Assembly: GCA_902800255.1 (NCBI GenBank)
Contig: CADCDV010000004.1
Location: 1-13,387, forward strand
DNA length: 13,387 nt
Direction: 5' to 3'
Source of the DNA: an uncultured Erysipelotrichaceae bacterium
GTDB lineage: Bacteria > Bacillota_I > Bacilli_A > RFN20 > CAG-826
Of the stretch, positions 7,698 to 13,387 are shown in pieces. The position numbers and the translations under genes are program-made. The first letter of the stretch is position 1. Each line of letters opens with the position of its first letter. The notes under the pieces are model-generated. The model had not been told where the DNA came from. It did no database searches and worked only from the letters and a program-made list of their open reading frames with translations.

Positions 7698-8705
7698 ATG
7701 GCTAACCAAACTAATGACGTCAAAGCGGAAGAAATTCGTCTTCCTAACCCTTTCCAACCATTCGATCTCAAGATCGATGTCAACGACGAGGACGAGCATT
7801 ATGCCCGTTTCGTGATCGAACCTCTCGAAAGAGGATTCGGCCTCACCATCGGCAACTCCCTTCGCCGCGTCTTGCTTAGCGCCCTTCCAGGAGCCAGCGT
7901 CTTCGCGGTTCAGATCGAAGGCGTCCGTCACGAATTCACCGCCATCCCAGGCGTTGAAGAAGATGTGACCGCCATCATCCTTAACCTCAAGGACCTCGTT
8001 CTCAAGGTCGATAGCACCAATAACGAAGTCAAGACCCTTACCGTCGATTTCAAAGGCCCAGGCGTTCTCAAAGCCGGCGACCTTAAGCTCCCAAGCATGG
8101 TGAGCGTCATCAACAAGGATCTTGAAATCGCCCACCTCAATAGCGAAGGCCACCTCGAGATGTCCATCTTCGTCGGTCAGGGCCGCGGCTATATCACCAG
8201 CGAAGGCAACAAGATCGAGCGCAAGATCGACACCATCGGCGTCATCCCAACCGACAGCAACTATTCGCCTGTCATCAAAGTCGCCTTCAACGTCGAGCCA
8301 ACCCGTGTTGAGCACGACTCCAAGTTCGACAAGTTGACCCTTGAGGTCACTACCAACGGTTCCATCAAGCCTCACGAGGCGATGGCCATGGCCGCCCAGC
8401 TTCTTGCGGCCCACTTCGAGAAGTTCACCCATCTTGATGACGCGGTTAAGAATTACCGCCTTGTCAAAGAAGAGGTCAAACCGGAGGAAAACAAATATCA
8501 GGGCATGATGATCGAAGAACTCGATCTCAGTGTCAGAAGCAACAACTGCCTTAAGCGTGCGGGCATCAGCACCGTCATGGAACTCACTCAGAAGAGCGAG
8601 GATGAGATGATGAAAGTCCGTAACCTTGGCAAGAAGTCGCTCAAAGAAGTCAAAGAGAAGCTCGCCACTTATGGGCTTCACTTCCGTGATTACGTAGGAG
8701 AATAA
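7698..8705 (+). CDS. rpoA: DNA-directed RNA polymerase subunit alpha
   Basis: Alpha forms the dimer that scaffolds RNA polymerase assembly, and its C-terminal domain binds UP elements and activators. The 335-residue product has the alpha-NTD at about 20-250, with ERGFGLTIGNSLRRVLLSAL near 44-63 and the GRGY loop near 162-165. A linker follows at about 252-270 and the alpha-CTD at about 272-330. DNA- and activator-contact residues equivalent to E. coli R265, N268, G296, K298 and S299 are present as R280, N283, G311, K313 and S314. It is about 20 residues longer than the B. subtilis protein, mainly at the N-terminus. AGGAGG at 7681-7686 is 11 nt before ATG 7698, a long spacing. Confidence 0.98.
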   Translation: MANQTNDVKAEEIRLPNPFQPFDLKIDVNDEDEHYARFVIEPLERGFGLTIGNSLRRVLLSALPGASVFAVQIEGVRHEFTAIPGVEEDVTAIILNLKDLVLKVDSTNNEVKTLTVDFKGPGVLKAGDLKLPSMVSVINKDLEIAHLNSEGHLEMSIFVGQGRGYITSEGNKIERKIDTIGVIPTDSNYSPVIKVAFNVEPTRVEHDSKFDKLTLEVTTNGSIKPHEAMAMAAQLLAAHFEKFTHLDDAVKNYRLVKEEVKPEENKYQGMMIEELDLSVRSNNCLKRAGISTVMELTQKSEDEMMKVRNLGKKSLKEVKEKLATYGLHFRDYVGE

Positions 8706-8707
8706 CA

Positions 8708-9109
8708 ATGCCAGCACAAGGTAGAAAGAACGTCCACGGCAAAGCCGGTGTGCGTTTCAGAGCCGGTTATACCGCCTCTAAAAACAAATCAATGCTTCGC
8801 AACGTCGTGAGCGAGCTCATCGTTCATGGCCAGGTCAAAGTCACCAGCGGAGTCACCAAAGATCTTGTCTCTCTCGCCGAGAAGATGGTCACATTCGCCA
8901 AGCAAGGAGATCTTGCTGGCCGTCGTGAAGCCATGAAGGTTATCCGCCATGGCATCGTCGATGCCAACGGCGTCGAAGCCATCGACAAGCTCTTCAAAGA
9001 GATCGGACCAAAGTTCAAAGACAGAGATGGTGGCTACACCCGTGTCTACAAACTTGGTGCCCGTCGTGGCGACAACGCCGAAGTCGAACTCGTTCAGTGG
9101 GTTGACTAA
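8708..9109 (+). CDS. rplQ: 50S ribosomal protein L17
   Basis: L17 is a large-subunit protein near the peptide exit tunnel rim. The 133-residue product contains SMLRNVVSELIVHGQVKVTS, KDLVSLAEKMVTFAKQGDL, the RR..A..VIRHGI segment and the closing GGYTRVYKLGARRGDNAEV. The N-terminus (MPAQGRKNVHGKAGVRFRAG) is longer and diverged from the usual M..RKLGR..S.RKAMLR pattern. The gene follows rpoA after only 2 nt, with GTAGGAG inside the end of rpoA as its binding site. It is the last gene of the operon, and a terminator follows 16 nt later. Confidence 0.96.
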   Translation: MPAQGRKNVHGKAGVRFRAGYTASKNKSMLRNVVSELIVHGQVKVTSGVTKDLVSLAEKMVTFAKQGDLAGRREAMKVIRHGIVDANGVEAIDKLFKEIGPKFKDRDGGYTRVYKLGARRGDNAEVELVQWVD

Positions 9110-9125
9110 GCAACAAGCTACATCT

Positions 9126-9157
9126 AAGCCTCTCTATTTATAGAGGGGCTTTTTTGT
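9126..9157 (+). terminator. Intrinsic terminator ending the ribosomal superoperon
   Basis: The left arm AAGCCTCTCTA (9126-9136) pairs with TAGAGGGGCTT (9141-9151), with one T-G wobble and a 4-nt loop TTTA. A T-rich tract (9150-9155, TTTTTT) follows immediately. The strong GC base plus U-tract is a textbook Rho-independent terminator, 16 nt after the rplQ stop. Confidence 0.93.
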
Positions 9158-9158
9158 T

Positions 9159-9164
9159 TATAAT
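9159..9164 (+). promoter_or_regulatory. Consensus -10 box for a possibly leaderless transcript
   Basis: A perfect TATAAT lies immediately after the terminator tract and ends 9 bp before ATG 9174. Transcription would be expected to start at about 9171-9174, at or just before the start codon. No good TTGACA-like -35 is seen at 16-18 bp spacing, because that position falls inside the terminator hairpin. No Shine-Dalgarno lies between the box and the ATG. Confidence 0.55.
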
Positions 9165-9173
9165 ATTGCCCGT

Positions 9174-9824
9174 ATGTATAAGAATTTCATTTTCGATCTC
9201 GATGGCACCCTCCTCGAGACCTTGCCAGATATCGTTACGGCGATTAACGCCGCACTCAAAGAATGTGGGTTCGATTATGTCTATGACATCGAATCAGGGA
9301 AGAAGCTCATTGGCGATGGTGTCGCTAACTTAATGCACCGCGCTTTGAAGGATAAAGACACACCTGAGAACTTCGAAGCGATAAAACGGGTCTTCATGCC
9401 TCTTTATCAGGAATACCAGACAAAGACCACCAAAGCCATGAAAGGATGCAAGGAGACCCTTTCTAGCCTCAAAAACAAGGGTTGTGGACTTTATGTCTGC
9501 ACGAACAAACCGAATCACCTCGCTTTAGAGGTCCTTGATAACATCTTTGGCCCTAACACCTTCGACTTCATCAAAGGGCTAAAAGAAGGGGAAGCACCTA
9601 AACCAGACAAGCATAATGTCGACGCTATAATGGACACGTATCACCTTGATCCAAAAGAGACTTTATTTGTCGGTGATTCCTTGACGGATTACTATACCGC
9701 AAGAAACGGAGGGCTTTCTTTCTGCCTTTGCGTTTACGGATATGGAAATTACACAAGCGAATTCATTAAGAAGTGTGACTATAATATCAAAGAGCCTAAA
9801 GAACTCCTTAATCTAGCCAAATGA
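9174..9824 (+). CDS. HAD-family phosphatase, phosphoglycolate phosphatase-like
   Basis: This 216-residue soluble protein belongs to the haloacid dehalogenase superfamily (Gph/PGP-like subfamily), which hydrolyses small phosphomonoesters. Motif I is FDLDGTLLE with nucleophile D8 and acid/base D10. Motif II is T110 in YVCTNKP, and motif III is K143 in APKPDKHN. Motif IV is VGDSLTD with D168 and D172. The helical region at about 15-85 corresponds to the alpha-helical cap that sets substrate choice, so the true substrate (2-phosphoglycolate, pyrophosphate or another) cannot be read from sequence. No Shine-Dalgarno precedes ATG 9174, and a TATAAT lies 9 bp upstream. Its stop overlaps the next gene's start (ATGA). 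Confidence 0.9.
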   Translation: MYKNFIFDLDGTLLETLPDIVTAINAALKECGFDYVYDIESGKKLIGDGVANLMHRALKDKDTPENFEAIKRVFMPLYQEYQTKTTKAMKGCKETLSSLKNKGCGLYVCTNKPNHLALEVLDNIFGPNTFDFIKGLKEGEAPKPDKHNVDAIMDTYHLDPKETLFVGDSLTDYYTARNGGLSFCLCVYGYGNYTSEFIKKCDYNIKEPKELLNLAK

Positions 9825-10708
9825 GCCTATTCAACAAGAAGAAAACCGATAATGCCTTCGTCCTTCCTTATGGAATCGTTTTGGCGACCGCTTTCTTTTT
9901 ATCGATGATCATCTTCTCGATCTGCTATGGCAACAAAGAATACATGGAAGAGGTCATGGGAAGAGAGTTTGAGAAGAACATCATCGGCCAGACTTCCTTC
10001 ATGGCAGGGGGATTTGGGTTATTACTCACTTTGGATTATGGTTTGTCTTTCTCCTTTGACCGAAAAGAGAAAGAACGCCTTGTCGATATCATCGGAATCA
10101 CGATGGCCACTCTTGAGCTTATCTTCGTCATCGTTTGCTCAATCATCTATCTCGTTAATTGGCAAGAACTCCCTGATGAATATGGCAAAGGCGATTTCGA
10201 ATACACATTAAGAATCATCACCATGGTCGTCATCTATCTCGTCATGGGTGTGAATATCCTTTCAAGGGTTCCTAAGTTCAGAAACTTTGAGAATCTCATT
10301 GAAGGACATGCGAGTGGTCTTATCTATCTAACCATCATCGGACTCATTGGTCTAGTTGACCATATGATGATGTGGACTGTCCTTGCTAGAGAAAGCAATC
10401 CTTTCGGTTTAGCGGTTAACTTCATCGCGATGGTTGTGGATGTTCTTATGATCGCTGCTCCATTCATTCTTAGGATGTTCGCTGATGAAAGAATCAAAGG
10501 CCCTGTGTTTGGTCTTGTCTCTTGTATCGTCACAGGTGTCTTGATGCTCATATTCACTCTTCTTATGGTCTATTTCTATACGCAGGAGAAAGACCATCTT
10601 GTTTACCGTGAGTTCTATTGGGCCTTATTTATCTTCACCTTCGATAACATTCTTAGGGTTGCCGCGATCACGTATTACGGAATCGTGTATAAGAAGCTCA
10701 AACAATAA
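9821..10708 (+). CDS. Multi-span membrane protein, unrecognised family
   Basis: I do not recognise this 295-residue protein. About eight hydrophobic segments are visible, near residues 17-36, 57-75, 87-113, 129-147, 165-188, 195-219, 228-253 and 264-289. Short charged loops lie between them, such as DRKEKER at 80-86 and RMFADERIKG at 218-227. The start MSLFNKKK and end YKKLKQ are basic, so both ends are probably cytoplasmic by the positive-inside rule. There is no signal peptide and no recognised catalytic motif. ATG 9821 overlaps the phosphatase stop by 4 nt, so the two are translationally coupled and may share a task. A strong terminator follows about 40 nt after its TAA. Transport or sensing roles are possible but unsupported. 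Confidence 0.85.
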   Translation: MSLFNKKKTDNAFVLPYGIVLATAFFLSMIIFSICYGNKEYMEEVMGREFEKNIIGQTSFMAGGFGLLLTLDYGLSFSFDRKEKERLVDIIGITMATLELIFVIVCSIIYLVNWQELPDEYGKGDFEYTLRIITMVVIYLVMGVNILSRVPKFRNFENLIEGHASGLIYLTIIGLIGLVDHMMMWTVLARESNPFGLAVNFIAMVVDVLMIAAPFILRMFADERIKGPVFGLVSCIVTGVLMLIFTLLMVYFYTQEKDHLVYREFYWALFIFTFDNILRVAAITYYGIVYKKLKQ

Positions 10709-10709
10709 A

Positions 10710-10722
10710 GAATGGGCCATTC
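10710..10722. repeat. Odd-centred 13-bp palindrome
   Basis: The sequence GAATGGGCCATTC reads the same on both strands apart from its central base. It starts 2 nt after the membrane-protein stop and precedes the terminator by about 25 nt. In RNA it could form only a 5-bp stem with a 3-nt loop. No function is assigned. Confidence 0.3.
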
Positions 10723-10747
10723 CTATTCATCCATTTCTCGTTGATAT

Positions 10748-10780
10748 AAAATGAACGCAACAAACGGCGTTCATTTTTTT
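10748..10780 (+). terminator. Intrinsic terminator after the phosphatase/membrane-protein unit
   Basis: AAAATGAACGC (10748-10758) pairs perfectly with GCGTTCATTTT (10767-10777) around an 8-nt loop, giving an 11-bp stem that runs into a T-tract (10774-10780). It isolates the upstream two-gene unit from the cassette that follows. The A-run at the base of the left arm could give weak termination in the opposite direction too. Confidence 0.93.
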
Positions 10781-10783
10781 GTA

Positions 10784-10800
10784 ATTAGTTGGCGCCTAAT
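10784..10800. repeat. Short inverted repeat upstream of the accessory cassette
   Basis: ATTAG and CTAAT (5 bp each) flank a 7-nt GC-rich centre containing GGCGC, in the 55-bp leader between the terminator and the first cassette gene. A weak -35-like TTGGCG (10789-10794) overlaps it and a weak -10-like GATACC lies 16 bp downstream. I see no convincing promoter, and operator function is only a possibility. Confidence 0.25.
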
Positions 10801-10835
10801 GCTTAACCCTGATACCCAAGACTTGGAGGAGCAAA

Positions 10836-11795
10836 ATGTCTGTTAACTCGAATTTCAGGAAAAACAAATGTTGGTCTTGTGAGTTTTTCTGTGGACGACG
10901 CGAATATAAAAACGGTTTTTTCTCTCCTTCTGTCAGCACTGATAGTTTTGGAATCTGTGGATGCAATAGAGGACCAGATAGCAAAAAGAGGGTGAACGAG
11001 GACCACTGGTGCTCCAAATATCAAAAATGGGGCGTTCTTGAAGCCTATCTTGCAAACGAAGAGTACAAAGAGCAACAAAGGCTAGAGGAACGCCGTATCC
11101 AAGAGGAACGCCGCAAGGCCATTGAAGCCCAAGAAAGGCAAGAACGCCAACTCCGAGCTGAACGCGAAAGATTGCGTAAGGAGCGAGAACGTCTTGAGCA
11201 TGAAAAGTATTTGGCAAGTCTTTCTCCTGAAGAAAGAGCCAAAGCTGAAGTAGAGGATGCCCGCAAAATAGAAGAGGCCAAAGCAAAGGCCGAGGCTGCT
11301 ATCGCATACTCGAGAGCCCTTCAAGAGAGGAAAAAGAAGGCTGATGAGTTAGAAGCAAAGAAGAAACGCTGTAAGTCGTTGAAACGCCAGCCAGTGGTTT
11401 GGGGTGTCATCGTGGCTGTTATTGCCTTGCTAGCATTCTTTTTCTCCTGGATCCCGCATTGGACGGCTCTAACTGAAAGGAATAGTGCTGAATTGCAACT
11501 TAACATGTGGATTGATTTGGGGCATTCCGCGACTGATCAGTATGGGCTCAAATATCAAGCTCAGATAAACGAGGCAAATGAAAGGGTTGCTTCGACGTTT
11601 CCCGCCCCTTTCATCGTGCTTGCCATCGGTTTAGTGTGTGCTGCTGCTGTCGTTATTCTGTTGGTTAAAAGCAAAAGACGAAAGAACGCAATAGCAGAAG
11701 CGGAAAACGAAATCGCCGGGATTGAGGCATCGCTTTCCGAACCGATCAATTCCGATGATTATCAGGACGGTTCAAATGAGCCAAAGGGGATATAA
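10836..11795 (+). CDS. Cysteine-motif, coiled-coil, two-helix membrane protein (hypothetical)
   Basis: I do not recognise a named family for this 319-residue protein. Residues 1-66 hold a cysteine module: C12-x2-C15-x3-C19, then C41-x-C43 and C59, followed by KYQKW. It could bind zinc or an iron-sulfur cluster. Residues 69-182 are a highly charged E/R/K/A-rich helix, probably a long coiled coil. Hydrophobic helices lie at about 187-207 and 258-277, separated by a loop of about 50 residues. KSKRRK after the second helix, and the Lys/Arg before the first, put both ends in the cytoplasm with the loop outside. GGAGGA at 10825-10830 is 5 nt before ATG 10836. The next gene begins immediately after its TAA, so they form a pair. 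Confidence 0.85.
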   Translation: MSVNSNFRKNKCWSCEFFCGRREYKNGFFSPSVSTDSFGICGCNRGPDSKKRVNEDHWCSKYQKWGVLEAYLANEEYKEQQRLEERRIQEERRKAIEAQERQERQLRAERERLRKERERLEHEKYLASLSPEERAKAEVEDARKIEEAKAKAEAAIAYSRALQERKKKADELEAKKKRCKSLKRQPVVWGVIVAVIALLAFFFSWIPHWTALTERNSAELQLNMWIDLGHSATDQYGLKYQAQINEANERVASTFPAPFIVLAIGLVCAAAVVILLVKSKRRKNAIAEAENEIAGIEASLSEPINSDDYQDGSNEPKGI

Positions 11796-12812
11796 ATGCA
11801 GATTAAGAATCTATTTAATTACGCTCCTAAAGAGTTATCTCAAGATGCCTTCATCATGTGGATTTTGGATAATTACGATTGTGAAGAGCTCAAGGATGTT
11901 GCGTACAATTTTATCTGCTTCCTTACGCAGAATAAGGTAAATATAAGAGACGTCGCCTTTAAAAAATTAAATGTATGGTCGCAAGTTGCCCACATGGATG
12001 TAGGTTGCGACTTCTATTTTGATAGTGATGAAAAATATGCCACCAAATATCTAGTTATTGAGGATAAAGTCGGTAGTTCAGAGCACAACCAACTCGAGAA
12101 TTACAACAAGACAATCAATAGCTGGGACAAAAGGGCAAAGAAAGGAAGCAGGGCAATTAAGGTCTATTACAAGACCACGCCTGCGGATGACTGGGAAGAG
12201 AAGCGTGTCAGAGATGCGGGCTGGACCCTTATTCCTTTTGATGAAATAGTCCGCTTTTGGGAGAAGTATCAGTGTCACCCGAATCAAATCGTCAGTTTCT
12301 ACGCTTGCCACATCTGCAGTGTTGGTGAATCCTCAAAAGCAACATCAAAGCCTAGCACCAACGACTTGTTAGCTTGGGGATCGTACTTCAAGAAAACAAT
12401 AATTCCAGAGCTTGAAAAGCGTGGTCTGAATGCGAACTTGGTTTGTGGCCAAACTCGTTATGGTTATACATATCTAAATATCTATCCTAAGGGAAGCAAC
12501 AATGATGAAATGCCATATCTTGAAATTAGGAGTAGGGATATATTAGAAAGCAACTACCTGGCTAGAATACTGAAATACGGGAAGAATATTGATGGCGATT
12601 CCTTGAATGCGCTTAGACAAGCCATAGCTGATAATCGCTCAGGGATTTTTAAGGCGAACTGGGGCAAAAAACAAGTTCAACAAGCCGGACGAACAAAAGA
12701 TAACGCTCTTTCCTGCACAAGCGGAGACGCTTTAGTTGAGTCGATTCTGCTATCGGCTAAGGAATATCTTAAGATAGTGTCCGATTGGGAAAGCAGAACC
12801 AATAATCGATAG
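11796..12812 (+). CDS. PD-(D/E)XK nuclease superfamily protein
   Basis: This 338-residue protein resembles PD-(D/E)XK nuclease-superfamily proteins of the PDDEXK_4 kind, by motif recognition. The start IKNLFNYAPKELSQDAFIMW is typical, with acidic E13/D17 in the first helix. The probable catalytic core is D68 or D72 (HMDVGCDFYF), E89-x-K91 (VIEDK) and Q99 with Y103 (QLENY). A basic stretch lies at 112-125. The C-terminal half (about 190-338) is unassigned and may recognise substrate or a partner. No transmembrane segment is seen. AAGGGGA ends 5 nt before ATG 11796, which abuts the previous stop with no gap. Base use is visibly richer in A/T than the ribosomal operon, a hint of different ancestry. 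DNA as substrate is inferred from the superfamily. Confidence 0.82.
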   Translation: MQIKNLFNYAPKELSQDAFIMWILDNYDCEELKDVAYNFICFLTQNKVNIRDVAFKKLNVWSQVAHMDVGCDFYFDSDEKYATKYLVIEDKVGSSEHNQLENYNKTINSWDKRAKKGSRAIKVYYKTTPADDWEEKRVRDAGWTLIPFDEIVRFWEKYQCHPNQIVSFYACHICSVGESSKATSKPSTNDLLAWGSYFKKTIIPELEKRGLNANLVCGQTRYGYTYLNIYPKGSNNDEMPYLEIRSRDILESNYLARILKYGKNIDGDSLNALRQAIADNRSGIFKANWGKKQVQQAGRTKDNALSCTSGDALVESILLSAKEYLKIVSDWESRTNNR

Positions 12813-12830
12813 CAATATTGGCTATATAAC

Positions 12831-12860
12831 AATCCACCGCAGATTTGCAGTGGATTTTTT
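12831..12860 (+). terminator. Intrinsic terminator after the nuclease gene
   Basis: AATCCAC (12831-12837) pairs with GTGGATT (12850-12856). A C-A mismatch follows, then an inner GCA/TGC stem (12839-12841 with 12846-12848) closes a 4-nt loop. TTTTTT (12855-12860) follows, and a second T-run lies at 12863-12868. It sits 18 nt after the stop and closes the two-gene cassette. Confidence 0.9.
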
Positions 12861-12923
12861 GATTTTTTCCTTATGAAACATGCAAATATTTCTTAAAACC
12901 GTCAGCTTTAAATAGAAAAGGCA

Positions 12924-12935
12924 GTTTTGCAAAAC
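12924..12935. repeat. Perfect 12-bp palindrome (possible operator)
   Basis: GTTTTGCAAAAC is a perfect even palindrome lying 26 bp upstream of the TATAAT box at 12962-12967. This suits a binding site for a dimeric regulator at or just upstream of the -35 region. No regulator is encoded in view to match it, so function is inference. Confidence 0.35.
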
Positions 12936-12961
12936 AACTAAAAAATAATGCGCCAAAACTA

Positions 12962-12967
12962 TATAAT
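12962..12967 (+). promoter_or_regulatory. Candidate -10 box for the last gene
   Basis: A perfect TATAAT follows the terminator by about 100 bp. The hexamer 17 bp upstream (TAAAAA) is a poor -35, so recognition would need help or an extended element. If used, transcription would begin near 12974 and give a leader of about 50 nt carrying the inverted repeat at 12986-13012. Confidence 0.4.
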
Positions 12968-12985
12968 GGGTTCGATCATTTATCG

Positions 12986-13012
12986 GGGGCAATTGAAAAA
13001 TTCAATTGGCCC
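12986..13012 (+). promoter_or_regulatory. Leader hairpin before the last gene
   Basis: CAATTGAA (12990-12997) pairs with TTCAATTG (13001-13008) around a 3-nt A loop. It is extended outward, past a G-G mismatch, by GGG (12986-12988) with CCC (13010-13012). No U-tract follows, so it is not a plain terminator. It lies 13 nt before ATG 13026, where a Shine-Dalgarno would be expected but is not seen, so it may affect translation (inference). Confidence 0.4.
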
Positions 13013-13025
13013 ACTTGTTAATGTC

Positions 13026-13387
13026 ATGGGTTTATTCACTAAAAACGAAGCTTTCGAATATCAGTCTCTAGAGAATTTTTCTTCTTTTTCTGAGAAGCTC
13101 CTTTCAGAAGATGATTTCCTTTCGAGGAAGAGTTTTGCCAATCGTAAGAATGAACTTAAACCGACTTTTGATGAGCTTTCCCTCATGGAGAAAAAGGGAG
13201 TTCTTAGCGATTGGTGCAAAAGAAATAAAATCGACTATAAAAAGCTCCTCAAGCTGATGGCGGATTTTGAAGGAATTGAGAAGAAAGTCAAAAGCCATAA
13301 CGAATACTACATTAAGCGTCACTTGAAAGAGGATAAGGAGTACCTCGATCACATTCTTGAAAAGGATGACCCGAACATCCTATTGGA
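13026..13387 (+). CDS. N-terminus of a UvrD-like SF1 helicase, cut by window end
   Basis: An open frame runs from ATG 13026 off the window edge, giving about 120 residues: MGLFTKNEAFEYQSLENFSS onward, charged and probably helical, ending HLKEDKEYLDHILEKDDPNILL. The segment NEYYIKRHLKEDKEYLDHIL followed by DPN.LL recalls the region just before the Q motif (LDEEQ) in UvrD/Rep-type helicase proteins of Bacillota; the ATPase motifs themselves lie outside the window, so this is a resemblance only. The frame is open further upstream, with ATG 12948, ATG 12966 and TTG 12993 as alternative starts. I prefer 13026 because MGLF is a common N-terminus and the inverted repeat then lies in the leader. No Shine-Dalgarno is seen for any start. 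Confidence 0.55.
   Translation, partial: MGLFTKNEAFEYQSLENFSSFSEKLLSEDDFLSRKSFANRKNELKPTFDELSLMEKKGVLSDWCKRNKIDYKKLLKLMADFEGIEKKVKSHNEYYIKRHLKEDKEYLDHILEKDDPNILL

Noticed and set aside
7695..8717. A long open frame of 340 codons on the - strand opposite rpoA
   Set aside because: It mirrors rpoA almost end to end, its product is a low-complexity D/E/V/F-rich sequence with no motifs, and rpoA is certain. It is a by-product of codon bias.
10745..10750. TATAAA as a promoter -10 box for the accessory cassette
   Set aside because: It overlaps the base of the left arm of a strong terminator hairpin, and any transcript from it would meet the terminator at once.
12873..12896. Tiny ORF (MKHANIS) as a leader peptide upstream of the last gene
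   Set aside because: Only seven codons, no ribosome binding site and no attenuator-like structure tied to it; expected by chance.
13021..13071. ATG 13021 as the start of the last gene
   Set aside because: That frame reaches a TAG after 16 codons; the long open frame is the one containing ATG 13026.
1..13387. CRISPR arrays, tRNA or rRNA genes, insertion sequences
   Set aside because: No regularly spaced repeats, cloverleaf-like sequence, transposase or terminal inverted repeats were seen in the window.

Overview
The window carries the 3' part of a bacterial S10-spc-alpha ribosomal protein superoperon, followed by a short accessory region. Everything supportable lies on the + strand. The organism looks like a member of the Bacillota, probably a less-studied Bacilli or Erysipelotrichia-like lineage. 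The signs are the four-cysteine S14 (type Z), the zinc-type adenylate kinase, the secY-adk-map-infA-rpmJ-rpsM-rpsK-rpoA-rplQ order, strong AGGAGG ribosome binding sites and an L30 gene missing from its usual place. Genes end in TGA as well as TAA/TAG, so the standard bacterial code fits rather than the Mycoplasma code. The lineage assignment is inference.

Region 1 (1-9160) is one dense operon: rplX (3' end only), rplE, rpsZ, rpsH, rplF, rplR, rpsE, rplO, secY, adk, map, infA, rpmJ, rpsM, rpsK, rpoA and rplQ. It ends at a clear intrinsic terminator. Many junctions are coupled: rpsE/rplO and rplO/secY overlap by 1 nt, adk/map overlaps by 4 nt, and the infA ribosome binding site is fused to the map stop codon. 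L5 has an extra K/A/P-rich N-terminus of about 50 residues. S5 has basic/glycine-rich or K/A/P/E-rich tails at both ends. rpmD (L30) is absent between rpsE and rplO. infA most likely starts at TTG. Two of the widest gaps (after infA and after rpsK) each hold a small 6-bp hairpin with a 7-nt loop.

Region 2 (about 9126-10780) is a two-gene unit. A HAD-family phosphatase resembling phosphoglycolate phosphatase overlaps by 4 nt with an unrecognised multi-span membrane protein. A TATAAT box lies 9 bp before the phosphatase ATG and no Shine-Dalgarno sequence is visible, which suggests a leaderless transcript. A strong terminator closes the unit.

Region 3 (about 10781-12860) is the most interesting part. 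It is an isolated two-gene cassette between two terminators. The first gene encodes a cysteine-motif, coiled-coil, two-helix membrane protein. The second follows with no gap and encodes a PD-(D/E)XK superfamily nuclease-like protein with a D...ExK...Q core. The architecture and setting fit an uncharacterised defence or nucleic-acid-processing pair, but nothing in the sequence proves this.

Region 4 (12861-13387) is an AT-rich intergenic stretch with a TATAAT, a perfect 12-bp palindrome and an inverted repeat. It is followed by the 5' end of a gene, cut by the window edge, whose product resembles the N-terminus of UvrD-like SF1 helicases.
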